Below are positions 53,856 to 64,000 of a stretch of DNA of 64,000 nucleotides, one piece after another. Source of the DNA: Dipteris shenzhenensis (lineage: Eukaryota > Polypodiophyta > Polypodiopsida > Gleicheniales); the NCBI GenBank assembly GCA_047967505.1, contig CM106540.1, one strand, 5' to 3'. The notes under the pieces were generated by a model, which was not told the DNA's origin, searched no databases, and was given only the letters and a program-made list of their open reading frames with translations. A program made the position numbers and the translations under genes. Within the stretch, counting starts at the first letter, position 1. Each line of letters opens with the position of its first letter.

Positions 53856-54146
53856 GTGACAGAGGTACCCATTTTCTCAAGAAAGAGGGAGTTCCAAGTT
53901 GGTGACTGGGTCTTGTTATATTCTAGTAAGTTCCTAAAGCATAAGCCCAGACTTGTCCGTGGCTGGACAGGGCCTTTCTTTATCACAAGGATTATTCCCA
54001 GTGGAGGGGTTTACTTGGCCACCTTGGAGGGAAAGAAGCTACCAACACCCGTGAATGGCTCATGGGTAAAAAGAAGTATCATCCTCATTGAGACTTTCTC
54101 TATGGATGATGATCGCCATTCCTTCTATTTGGATTTTATTTACTAA
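53856..54146 (+). pseudogene. Gypsy-3 integrase C-terminal end
   Basis: 'FQVGDWVLLYSSKFLKHKPR', 'GWTGPFFITRIIPSGGVYLA' and 'LPTPVNGSWVKRS' are the GPF-type C-terminal module. The core's second Asp and Glu have been lost between 53.75 and 53.86 kb. Confidence 0.82.
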
Positions 54147-54671
54147 AAAAAAAGTGTATCTTGGCTAAGATGGAAATAACAAGGGTTGTGAACAAGTGGC
54201 TAAGTCTAACTATTTCCCTTAATTTCAGGATCTGGAACCTCTCTCTCCTTACTCCTGATCACCCCTTGTTCACCATTGGGTCACTCCTAGTTCGCCCCTT
54301 GTTTCCCCCTCTGTCATGCCTTGTTCACCACTTCTTCACACCTAGGTCTGCCTTTTTCAACTGTTCGCCTCTAGTTCAGCTCTTGTTCACCCTTTGTTTA
54401 CCCCTAAGTCACTCCCACTTCACCCCTAACATCATATTAGGGAATCTGGGAAATACCCAAGTCCCAATTTGCAAAGATCTTAAAATGGGGGCACAGTGAA
54501 CCCTTACAAGCTTTCGTCAAACAACCCTCATGTGCTATATCATTGGAAAGCTCTTGAAGAGTAGTTTCTAATGGTACAATCTCCACCAACTTTGAAGTTT
54601 TCATGCTCAAGATACAAGAAAAACTAGATGGAAAAGAAAAGTCCCAAAGTATTCCTCTAGTATCATACCTT
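54147..54671. other. Degenerate edge of satellite and non-repeat spacer
   Basis: 54,241-54,440 has eroded 11-bp units (CACCCCTTGTT-like). 54,450-54,650 is non-repetitive, with wording (CTCATGTGCTATATCATTGG) reminiscent of gypsy LTRs. Confidence 0.5.
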
Positions 54672-55975
54672 CTTCACCACTTATTCACACCTAGGCTACC
54701 CTTGTTCACCCCATGATCACCTCTATGTCAGCTCTTGTTCACCCTTTGTTCACCCCTATGTCACCCCTTGTTCACCCCTTGTTCACACCTAGATCACTCC
54801 TCTGTCACCCCTTGTTCACCCCATGTTCACCCCTCTGTCACCCAATGTTCACACCCAGGTCACCCTTATTCACCCCATGTTCACCCCTCTATCATCTCAT
54901 GTTCACCCTTGTTCATCCAATGTTCACCCCTTTGTCACCCCTTGTTCACCCCTATGCCACCCCTTGTTCACACCTAGGTCACCCTTGTTCACCCCATGTT
55001 CACACCTAGGTCACCCTTGTTCACCCCCCTCTGTCACCCCTTGTTTACCCCATGTTCACCCCTTTGTCACTCTTGTTTACACCGAGGTCACCCTCTGTCA
55101 CCCCTTATTCACCCCTCTGTTACTCCATGTTCACACCTAGGTCACCCTTGTTCACCCCATGTTCACCCCTCTGTCACCCCCATGTTCACCCCTATGTCAC
55201 CCCTTGTTCACCCCTAGGTCACCCCTTGTTCACACCTAGGTCACCCCTTGTTCACCCCATGTACCCCCTCTGTCACTCCATGTTCACACCTAGGTCACTC
55301 TTGTTTACCCCATGTTCACCCCTCTGTCACCTCTTGTTCACCCCATGTTCAACCCTTGTTCACCCCTTATTCACCCCTTGTTCACCCCTAGGTCACTCCT
55401 AGGTCACCCCTTATCATCGCTTGTTCACCCCATGTTCACCCCTCTGTCACTCATGCTCACACCTAGGTCACCCTTGTTCACCTTATGTTCACCCCTCTGT
55501 CACCCCATGTTCACACCTAGGCCACCCTTGTTCACCCCATGTTCAGAGGGGCCACCCTTGTTCACCCCATGTTCACCCCTCTGTCACCCCTTGGTCACCC
55601 CTTGTTTACTCCTAGGTCACCCTTGTTCACACCTAGATCACCCTTCTATCACCGCTTGTTCACCCCATGTTTACCCCTTTGTCACCCTATGTTCACACCT
55701 AGGTCACCCCATGTTCACACCTAGGTCACCCCTTGTTCACCCCATGTTTACACCTAGGTCTATGTCACTTCCTGTTCACCTTTTCTTCACCCCTATGTCA
55801 CCCCTTTGTCACCCCTAGGTCAAACCTGGTTCACACCTAGATCACCCGTTGTTCACCCATATCACCCCTTGGTTCACCCTTCTTTCGTCCCTTGTCCACC
55901 TTTGTTCACCTATATGTCACCCCTCTGTCACCGTTGTCCACCCCTCTGTCACCCAATGTCAACCCTTGTTCACAC
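54672..55975 (+). repeat. 11-bp C-rich satellite, about 115 units
   Basis: Tandem 11-mers of a few kinds: CACCCCTTGTT, CACCCCATGTT, CACCCCTCTGT, CACCCCTATGT and CACACCTAGGT. They are mixed into higher-order strings of three to five units, with occasional 10-mers. Because three units make 33 bases, all plus frames stay open in stretches, giving 'MFTPLSPLVHP'-like frames that are not proteins. On the minus strand the core is GGGG plus seven bases, repeated. Confidence 0.95.
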
Positions 55976-56442
55976 TGGACCTCTTCTAGAACCTGTCATA
56001 CTTCTTTCACGAGGGAACAAATACAAGAGGTGGACAATTCCAATTATACCGCCTTATCCATTCAAATTTTTTCACTTTGCTCACCGCTTTTTCTCCCACC
56101 TCCCACGAGTGCTATTTTTAGCAGTTGACCAAATCCAGCCCATGGCACACTTGGTGGATCAACTACCGCGCTATTTTTAGCCGACCTACTAAAGCAAGCT
56201 CAATTCCCGTGTCTCTCTTCATCACAGCCTTCTCTCCAAACGAAATCACTTTGCAGCATTGAATCCCTCTTGTAGCGCTTGGCAGCTCCCTCTCTTGGTT
56301 CACATCTCCCTTTGGCAACTCTCTCTTCCAACGAATTGCCGCTAACAGCCCCGTCTTCCAACCAATTGCCCTGCCCTTGGCAAACCCCTCTTCCAACGAA
56401 TTGCTCTTACAACTTCACCTGCTCGCTAGCAAGCCCCTTGCT

Positions 56443-56475
<33 letters not shown>

Positions 56476-57040
56476 ATTTTGCCTCCTCCTTTAGCAGCCT
56501 TCTCTGTCAACAAATCTTTGCATCTCTCTTGCGCCCTCACCACCCCCGTCTTGGTTCACATCCCGTCTGACAACTTCTATCAGGTCCACCAACTAGCTCC
56601 CCTCTTGCTTTGTCGACTCACCCCCCCCTACTTTATCTCACTCCTGGTAGCTTTCTCTTACAACGAACCATCCTTCAAGTTTCCGCTGCGTCCCTCTGGC
56701 TTCTTAGCCATCCCTCCCTTGGTTTGACTTAGCTCCTCACAATCTCATCCTTCAACGAATCACTTCTCTCCCCTCTCGGCAGTCCTCCTCTTGGTTTGAC
56801 TCACCCCCCGCAGCTTCTTCTTCAAATGACTCACCTCTCTCCGCTCCTGGTAGTCCTCCACTTGCTTCGACTCTCTTCTGGCAACCTCTTCTTCCACCGA
56901 ATCATCTTTCTCAGCTTCAGGAAATCCCCACTTGGTTCGACTCTTCCCCTCCTTCCCACCAACTTTGGCACTTCTCCTAAAAAACAACACTTTCCATTGC
57001 TTTTTCTTGGCCGTTATTTCCTTGCTAAACTCCTCTCTTC
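55976..57040. repeat. Pyrimidine-rich degenerate repeats
   Basis: Variants of CTTCCAACGAATTGC (56,327, 56,388 and looser copies to 56.9 kb) alternate with CTTGGTTTGACTC and CCCTTGGCAA. A (CT)n tract is at about 56,444-56,475. Open frames have no domain. Confidence 0.5.
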
Positions 57041-58600
57041 ATGATAGAGAAGAAGTGCAGATATAAGCCCCATTTGCCCAAGCATCATCTTTTTGCCCCC
57101 TTTTATACCACCATGACATCACAGGCAGCCTCTACAGTACAGACACTAGTTACTGAGTCTACAACAGTGGCCACTTCACCAGTGGTGCCTCCAGTAAATC
57201 AGGGACTCACAGAACAGAAGGTGGAGCATACTCATTCTGGCCCGGAAGTTACTATCATCTCAGATGGTGAGTCATCATGATCTGGACAGTGGGAGGTCTT
57301 TCCACACTCTCAGAGCTCCAGTGACTCTTCTTCAGACTATGGGGGCTCAGATTAAACTCCCTCTGCTAATGGACCTCACTCCGAGGGGTCGGGTGGACCA
57401 ATAGAAGTTCAAAGCCCTTCTAAAACCACCTCTTCTCCGTCCAATGTCCGAGTGTTGTTCAAACCTCTTTTGGATCCCGATCTCAAAAATCTCTTTAGTG
57501 TTAACATCTTAGGAGAGCCATACCCTCGGCTTGAGTGAGTTTGACAGGGTTATCTTCCCTCCCGTAGACATCAAGCTGTGCACAAATCATATGACCCCAC
57601 TACGAACACTTTTGGGTTCTTGGGCTCGAGGCTGCTTCTAACACCGACTCTCGGCTCTCCCTGTTCAGCCTCCTTCCAACGATTCGCCACAACTTCTTTC
57701 ATTCCTTTCCGAATGCAAACCCAATCGGAGGGATTATGATTGTAAAAAGGTTCTCGAAGGGCATAGCAAAGAGGCAGTGATCACTCGCTGCTACTTTACT
57801 CGGTTTTACTTGGCACTTGGACATTACTACATCACCAATGGTATCCATCCTACTTTGAATGTCCTCTTCACTATCACTCAATACAATTTTGCATCGCTCT
57901 TCTATTCCACATTCCAAGTGACTGTACGCAATTGCACACGCAGAGGTACACACACCTGTACTTGTACCTACCTCTCTTGCATTAATGGCGGGCTGCAGCA
58001 TCTCGTCTTTTACCACCTCCCTCCCATACCTCCTCTTCTCCTCTTGGTCCAGCCTTGGCTACTGTTGTTCCCATCATCACATCGGTCTCTTCCCCACAGG
58101 CATCACTGGCAGCCACTTCAGCCCGAAAATCTTCAGTCTCCGCTGTATCTCCCTCTCCCGTGTCTATTGCTTCTCTCTCTACCCCGCCATCTCTAGGACA
58201 TTTCTCTACGCCATCCCTCTCGGGCCAGCCTCTGGTGCCTTTCCATCCATTCTCTCGAGGCAGAGTCACGACTCACAGAAAGACATGTTTCCCTGATGAT
58301 GTTCTCTAGGTTACTCCTCAACCCTCCTCTAGTTTTAGTGGGCTGCACAAGCACACATATGTCCTCAGCACAAGATGGACAACCTTGAGTAGTTATGGGT
58401 GTAGTGACCTTTGCCTTGGATTCTCACGCCGGAGAGGTATCGTAGCAACGCAGACTCCTGGATTTGAATCTCACTTTGAGAACCAGTGCTGAATCTCGCT
58501 GAGTGACACCTGATCAGACTATGGAGGATGATGAGCAGTACCCCACTTGATGCACGACCTGGTGAAGTCATTTTTGCAGGGGGTAGTTACCATTTGTGGC
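57041..58600 (+). other. Unassigned stretch with Ser/Thr/Pro-rich open frames
   Basis: 57,041-57,280 encodes 79 residues ('MTSQAASTVQTLVTESTTVA'). 57,777-58,196 and 58,055-58,309 are further frames in other phases; the last is Ser/Pro-rich. The pattern (acidic and Ser-rich leader, several frames) might be a decayed gag or ORF1, but no motif such as a zinc knuckle was found. Confidence 0.3.
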
Positions 58601-58639
58601 TGATTGTTCCCCACTAACAGAAAATGATATGTTGAATAT

Positions 58640-59350
58640 ATACTTTGCCTCCTCTTTGGGAGAATTATTCACCCATGACGTACAAATCGAGGAGCTACCA
58701 CTGTGCTTTCGAGAGGCCAGCAGCTAAAGGTATTTATCCGGCTGCGTTCGGGAAGGATGAAGGTTCACAAACCGCTTTTGTATGCCCTAAAGCGCAAGAG
58801 GTCTCCCAAGTACAGTGGCCCCAGGTTCTCATGTTGTTGAGGATGGTACACAATAAGCCATCAGTCCCCCACCAAATCATTCAAGTTGAGTTTGGGTCAT
58901 CTCCACTACGGCTTGATGTAGCTTTCTAGGTCATCAGTTATTTGTACCGGAATAGACCACCCATTGCACTTCAGGGTTGTAGACTACCTTGGCTAGTCCT
59001 CCATGACCCTAGCAATTGTGGGAGATCAAAGATACTAACATGCACACACGTGCCAGTGGTTTGAGAGACTAGGGCTACACATGGACAACTTACCCTCCTA
59101 CTACATGCCCATTCTCCCACTCGGATATCATGAGGTTAATCAGGTCATACTCTTAGTACCCCATCAAATCATTCAAGTTGAGGTTGGGTCATCCCCACTG
59201 TAGCTTGATGTAGCTTTCCAAGTCATCACTGATCTGTACTGTCAGAGCATATGACGATTGCACTTTAGGACCATAGACTACCTTGGCTAGTCCTCCATGG
59301 CCCTAGGAGTTGCGGGAGATCAAAGATACTAATATGCACACACACGTGCC
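58640..59350 (+). mobile_element. LINE-1 copy H: ORF2 C-terminal fragment, tandemly duplicated
   Basis: 'NKPSVPHQIIQVEFGSSPLR' (58.85-58.91 kb) matches copy G. The roughly 292-bp unit starting CAGTCCCCCACCAAATCATT at 58,862 begins again, mutated, near 59,154. The same two-unit arrangement occurs in copy G. It abuts the 182-bp satellite. Confidence 0.78.
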
Positions 59351-59360
59351 GGTGGTTTTC

Positions 59361-61680
59361 ACTGGCCTTAATCTAACCCATTACAAATCATGTGCAAGTA
59401 TAATGACCATCCAATCTCATTTGCAAGTTGGGAATACATTTTTTCTTGTTTTTCACCACTCATCATGCATGAGGATCAAAAAACATGTGTCGGGACTCCT
59501 CATTTGCATGTGCAAGCCTCTGATGTGGAGACACTACTTTGCATGGGCCTTAAAATTTAAAATTTAATATCACATATTTTAAGTCCGTGCAAAATATCGT
59601 GCCCATCGAATCACATTTGTCTCATTGGGGACGCTTTTTCCCTTGTTTTTTCACCACTCATCATGCATAAGGATAAAAAACATGTGTCGGGGTGTCTCAT
59701 TCACATGTGTGAGCCTCCGATGGGGGCACTACTTTGCATGGGTCTCAATTTCACCTATTTTAAGTCTTGTGTAAAATATCGTGTGCATCTGATCACATTA
59801 GCCTCGTTGGGAAAGCATTTTTCCTTGTTTCTCACCATGCCTCATGCATGATGGTCAAGAGACAAGCATCTAGATCTCATACAAACGTACGAGTCATGAT
59901 TGTGGACAAAACTTTGCACATGTCTTACTCTCACCCACTTTAAGACTCATGCAAAGTATCATGTCCATCAGATCTCATTTGCATGGTCAAGAATCCATTT
60001 TCCTTCTTTTTCACCACATGTCATGCAAGAGGGTCAACAAACATGCATCGTTGCATCTCATTCAAACATGGAAGTCTCCAATGGATACGTTACTTTTCAC
60101 AAGTATTAATCTCACCCATTACAAACCCTGTGTAAAGTATCATGCCCATCGGATCTTATTGCATAGTTGGGGACACATTTTTTCTTGTTTTTTCACCACT
60201 TGTCATGCATGAGAGTCAAAAAACATGCATTGGGTATGTCATTTGCACATGCGAGACTCTGATGGGGACACCAGTTTCCATGGGCATTAATTTTAGCCGT
60301 ATAAAATCCTATGCAAAGTATCGGGACCACCAGATCCCATTTGCCTCATTGGGGACCCATTTTTTCTTGTTTCTCACCAAGCGTCATGCATGAAGTTTAC
60401 AAAACATGCGTTGGGGTACGTCATTTGAACGTGCAAGTCTATGATGGGTATGGTACTTTTCATATGTCTTTTAATTCTTCACTTTTAGGCTTATGCAAAG
60501 TATCATGCTCATCAAATCTCATTTGCAAGGTTGAAAACACATTTTTTCTTGTTTTTTCACCACCTATCATGCATGGGGGTAAAAAACCATGCATCTTTTC
60601 TTGTTTTCACCACCTATCATGCATGGGGGTAAAAAAACATGCATCGGGGGTTATCGCATTCGAATATGAGAGTCTCAGATGGAGACATTACTTTGCATGG
60701 GTGTTAATTCAACCCACTTTACGTCCAATATAAAGCATCATGTCCCTCGGATCTCATTTGCATAGTCTCACCACACGTCATGCATGAGGATCAAAAAACA
60801 CACATCGGGGTGTCTCATTCAAATGTGCAAGTCTCCGATGGGGACATTACTTTACATGGGCCTTAATATCACCCAATTTAAGTCCCATAAAATTATCATT
60901 CCAATCCTATCTCATTTGCACGGTCGGGTAACTGGAATGCATTTTTCTTTGTTTCTCACCATGCGTCATGCATGAGGGTTAAAAAAATGCATCAGGTTGC
61001 CTCATTCAAATGTGTCAGTCTCTAATGGAGAAAAAAATTTGCATGGGATTTAATCTCACCCACATTAAGGCCCATTCAAATTTTCATGCCCATCAAATCT
61101 CATTTGTATGGTTAGGGATACATTTTTCCTTGTTTCTCACCACACATCATGGATGAGCGTCAAAAAACATGCATCAAGGTGTCTCACTCAAACATGCGAG
61201 TCTTTGATGGGGAAAATACTTTGCACGATTCTTAATCTCACCCACTTTGAGACCCACAAAAAGTATCATGCCTATAGAATCTCATTTGCATGGTCGGGAA
61301 TGTATTTTTCATTCTTTTTCACCAGGCATCATGCATGAGGTCAAAAAATAGGTATTAGGGTTTCTGATAAATCTCCAATGGAATTGATACTTTGCACGGG
61401 CCTTAATATCTCCCACTTTAAGTCCAATGTAAATTATCAAGCCCATTGAATCTCATTTGCATGGTCGAGGATGCATCTCTGCTTGTTTATCACCACACGT
61501 CATGCATGAGAATAAAAAAACAGGCATCGGAGTGACGCATTTGAATGACATTGTGCGAGTCTCCATTGGGGTGGCACTTTGTAAGTCCCTAAATATACCC
61601 ACTTTAAGACCCATGCAAAGTATCATGCCCATTGGATCTCATTTGCATTGTTGGGAACACATTCTTCCTTGCTTTTATAC
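59361..61680 (+). repeat. Satellite array, period about 182 bp, about 12 monomers
   Basis: The landmark TCATGCATGAGG(G/A)TCAAAAAACATGCATCGG recurs near 59,465, 59,661, 59,841, 60,020, 60,204, 60,385, 60,570, 60,780, 60,967, 61,149, 61,330 and 61,502. Each is preceded by TTTTTC(T)TTGTTTTTCACCA and CATCNNATCTCATTTGCA, and followed by CTTTGCATGGG and TTAATCTCACCCA. Monomers are 10-30% divergent by eye. One has a 53-bp internal duplication (60,570/60,623). Confidence 0.92.
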
Positions 61681-62609
61681 AACACCCTTCCCTTCAACAC
61701 ACACCTACTCCAATCAACTCCATAATTATAGACTAACATTAAAGCTTTATAAGTTTGTAGTCAAGTGATTATTTTTATTGTAACCCTGATAACAAGGAAG
61801 GGGTGTTTATGCGACTTGTCTTTCCAACTAAGATTTAAGCTGTTTCTCACCATGTTTTTCTTGTTGGATGGTGGTAGGTATGCAAGCATCCCTCTTCAAT
61901 AAAAAATGTTGCTCGCTACTACTACTTATGAAGCTCACTTTTGTAACTTTGTATTTGCAAAAAATAACAGTTTTTAAAAATTTTACAACTTAATGGTAAT
62001 TTTTGTAACATTAGTGGGCTATAACCCACTTTTTCAACTTTTCTACTTGTTGGAATGCATCCTTTATGTTCCATCCTTGTTGTTTTCATTTCGCTATGGA
62101 AGAGGTTTTGTAAAACTTTTTTTAAACACACACACACACACGTTTTCCCTGCAACCTTGGTCAACTGCACATAGTATATTCAGTCATCAAGGCTCTTGGC
62201 CTCTTGACACCCTTCATTGCTCTTCTGAGCGATACTGTTTTTTTCACTAACCTTTTGTTTTTAACCTTTTTAAAAACTCTTACATCCCAAAAATTTCTCT
62301 TTATAGCCTACTTCCCCCTTCATCCCTCAAATTGCTATTATAAGCTTTCACCTCAATACACTCATAAACTTTCCTCTCTTCTCAAAAGTATTCTTGAGAC
62401 AACTCATTCCAATCAAAATCCTTCGGCAACCCACTTTTGGCACCTTTGCAACTTCCTAAGCGGTTTTTTGCATGCTTTTATCACTTTGAGTTTTTTGCTT
62501 TTACTCATGATCTTGATGCCCTCACTATAAAATTTCCATTACTTCTCAAACTTCTCTCTCTCAATACTTAAATTAGACTTACAAATACTTCTATTCCTTT
62601 TGGATAGAC

Positions 62610-62640
62610 AGTAGGTCATCACACTCGATGATGACCTACT
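62610..62640. other. Perfect inverted repeat, 12-bp arms, 7-nt loop
   Basis: AGTAGGTCATCA (62,610-62,621) and TGATGACCTACT (62,629-62,640) are exact complements around CACTCGA. It stands alone in non-coding DNA with no T-run after it. Confidence 0.8.
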
Positions 62641-62691
62641 ATCTCACCTAGTGTGTTGTATCCTATCGGGCAAAGGTGGGCGTGCATGCGT

Positions 62692-62692
<1 letters not shown>

Positions 62693-62737
<45 letters not shown>
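62693..62737. repeat. (CA)n microsatellite
   Basis: About 22 uninterrupted CA units. Confidence 0.97.
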
Positions 62738-62739
<2 letters not shown>

Positions 62740-64000
62740 CCTATCCCCTTCCCCCTTTACTTTCACTTTTTCCTATTTTCCCTTCCCCGCCCATTTTTTT
62801 GCCTTCCTTTTTCCTAACCCATTTCCCTATCCATTTTTTCCTAAGTAATCCTATTTATTTCTACTCTTTCCTTTTCTATATATTTTTTCTTAACTTTTTT
62901 TTTATTATCTCCCTCCCCTCCAAACCCCCTCTACCTACCTTTCTATTATTTCCCCCTTTGTTGCCAATTTCCCCCCCTAATTTTTGAAGTAAAAAAAACT
63001 TTTCCCAGCTTTTTCCATTTCCCCATATTTTATCACTAATAAACCTTTTTTTCTTCCTATTACACTTTCTCCAATTTATTTATTTCTTTTTGCCTTTTTT
63101 TCAAAAACTTCTCTCTGCAATCGCTCCCCCCCCCCCTCCACTTTTTTCCTAATTCTAAGTACTTTGTTGTCTCCATAATTCCCCCTTTTTTCTCCTAATT
63201 TTCCCTTATTTACCTAAATCTCCCCTATTTTTTCTAATTTTCCTAATCCCCCCTATCTTTCCTAATTTCTCTCCTCCCTCCATTTTTCCCTCTTTTTTCT
63301 AAATACCTTACAAATGCTCTCTAAAGCCCCTAACTCTCCTATGTTATGCCTACCAACGACCCTCACCTATAAAAGAAACCCCCTACATTTAAACCCCCTC
63401 TCCTACAACTTACTCCCTCACACTCCCTACAATCTTCCAAGTAGCCTAGTAGCCTACGCAAAATCCATCTGCGGTACTACCCTACCCTCCCTCCCTGCCG
63501 TGCGTCACCCTACCCAATGTCCCCATTGTGTGGTGTGCGCCACCCCTTGCTACTCCATGCATAGTGGATTCGCGTGCTCTATCTGCACTTCACACCCGCA
63601 GACCTCGACTTTCGGGTCCACTTGATGTCTGGGCATTGCTCTCAAGGCTTCTTTGCAGCTTCGTCCTTCTTTTCTGCCACACTTCTTGCGACACGCGGCA
63701 TTATGCGGCTCATCTCCGTTGTCCCTCTCCTCGGACTTATCATCGGATTTATGGACTCTCAGTCCCTTCTTTTATGAATTATTTACTCAAACCTACCCCC
63801 CCCCTTCCCCCTCCTCTCCCTTAAATTTAATTCTTCGAATATTATTCTTGATTCCCTTAGCCCACTTAATTCTTCTTTAATTTTCTTCTTCTTTGCTTAC
63901 CTTTATTTTTGATTATTTTCTAACCCACCTTGTTAATTTTCCTTCTCGTAACCCCCCTTTTTCCCCCCCATTATTTTCCATCAATTTACTAAAGCCCAAC

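Larger units (their letters stand above)
50810..54145 (+). mobile_element. Ty3/gypsy relic 3: linker, RT, RNase H, integrase
   Basis: Plus-strand pol of a type distinct from the complete element. It runs from an acidic linker (50.8-51.7 kb) through RT (51.76-52.6 kb), RNase H traces ('FHVHVDASGLAIGAILA', 52.80-52.86 kb; 'NSSTTEREAWA', 52.92-52.95 kb) to integrase (53.3-54.1 kb). Frameshifts and stops are frequent. No LTRs were recognised; the right side runs into the C-rich satellite. It may belong to the same family as the protease relic at 33 kb. Confidence 0.85.
61681..64000. other. Low-complexity T/C-rich DNA, no gene recognised
   Basis: Contains (CA)n at 62,693-62,737 and a shorter one at about 62,127-62,142, long C/T-rich runs from 62.74 to 63.42 kb, and open frames without domains at 63.3-63.8 kb. 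Confidence 0.5.

Noticed and set aside
54713-55818. Chain of open frames reading MFTPLSPLVHP-like repeats
   Set aside because: All three plus frames are open because the DNA is an 11-bp satellite; not a repeat protein.
54672-61680. CRISPR-like appearance of regularly spaced repeats
   Set aside because: Units are directly tandem and diverged, with no unique spacers and no cas genes; plant nuclear context.
59310-61768. Series of 60-140 codon frames with 'CMGLN' and 'FFLVFSPLVMH' phrases
   Set aside because: They recur with the satellite monomer; an effect of tandem repetition.
1-64000. tRNA or rRNA genes, bacterial-type operons, riboswitches
   Set aside because: No cloverleaf with A and B boxes, rRNA core or ribosome-binding-site-led gene series was recognised; an exact tRNA scan was not possible by eye.

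Overview
Organism and character. The window looks like nuclear DNA of a land plant with a large, repeat-rich genome. Three things support this: plant-type telomere units (TTTAGGG x3 at 47.94 kb), a chromodomain-bearing Ty3/gypsy element with an initiator-Met-tRNA primer site, and one host gene that reads as an AHK5/CKI2-class hybrid histidine kinase. That gene is split by introns of about 19.1 kb and 8.8 kb packed with transposons. Introns of this size fit a fern or gymnosperm better than a compact angiosperm, but that is inference; I cannot name the species.

Layout. 1-4.6 kb: decayed Ty1/copia element, plus strand, 5' end outside the window. 4.6-9.5 kb and 10.1-12.8 kb: two minus-strand LINEs of one family ('LINE-1'); the second has ORF1, the endonuclease and a 3' end but no reverse transcriptase. 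12.9-13.7 kb: G-rich minisatellite and a long (GA)n tract. 13.7-16.8 kb: a gypsy scrap, a copia protease scrap, AT-rich DNA and a purine-rich repeat. 16.86-46.79 kb: the histidine kinase gene, seven visible exons on the plus strand, its N-terminal part not found. Its 19.1-kb intron holds a complete gypsy element (18,567-24,943) with 466-bp LTRs, a CCCAT target duplication, primer site and polypurine tract, plus LINE pieces and gypsy gag/protease remains. Its 8.8-kb intron holds LINE pieces of two families and a copia relic. 46.8-50.7 kb: telomere-like repeat and a LINE-1 relic with internal tandem duplications. 50.8-54.1 kb: gypsy pol relic. 54.7-56.0 kb: an 11-bp C-rich satellite. 56-58.6 kb: pyrimidine-rich DNA with open frames I cannot assign. 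58.6-59.35 kb: LINE-1 relic. 59.36-61.7 kb: a satellite with a period near 182 bp. 61.7-64 kb: low-complexity DNA.

How the parts relate. The kinase gene is the only convincing host gene. Its visible exons encode the ATP-binding half of the kinase core and a complete receiver domain; splice sites, phases and key residues are intact, so it is probably expressed despite its introns. Nearly all other recognisable coding DNA is retroelement in origin and broken. In three relics the stop lies where a family consensus or sister copy has glutamine, as expected from CAG-to-TAG change under plant CHG methylation. The most unusual pattern is that several LINE copies end in a conserved TTAATA-like motif followed by a TC-type simple repeat, and new LINE copies begin right at those tails.
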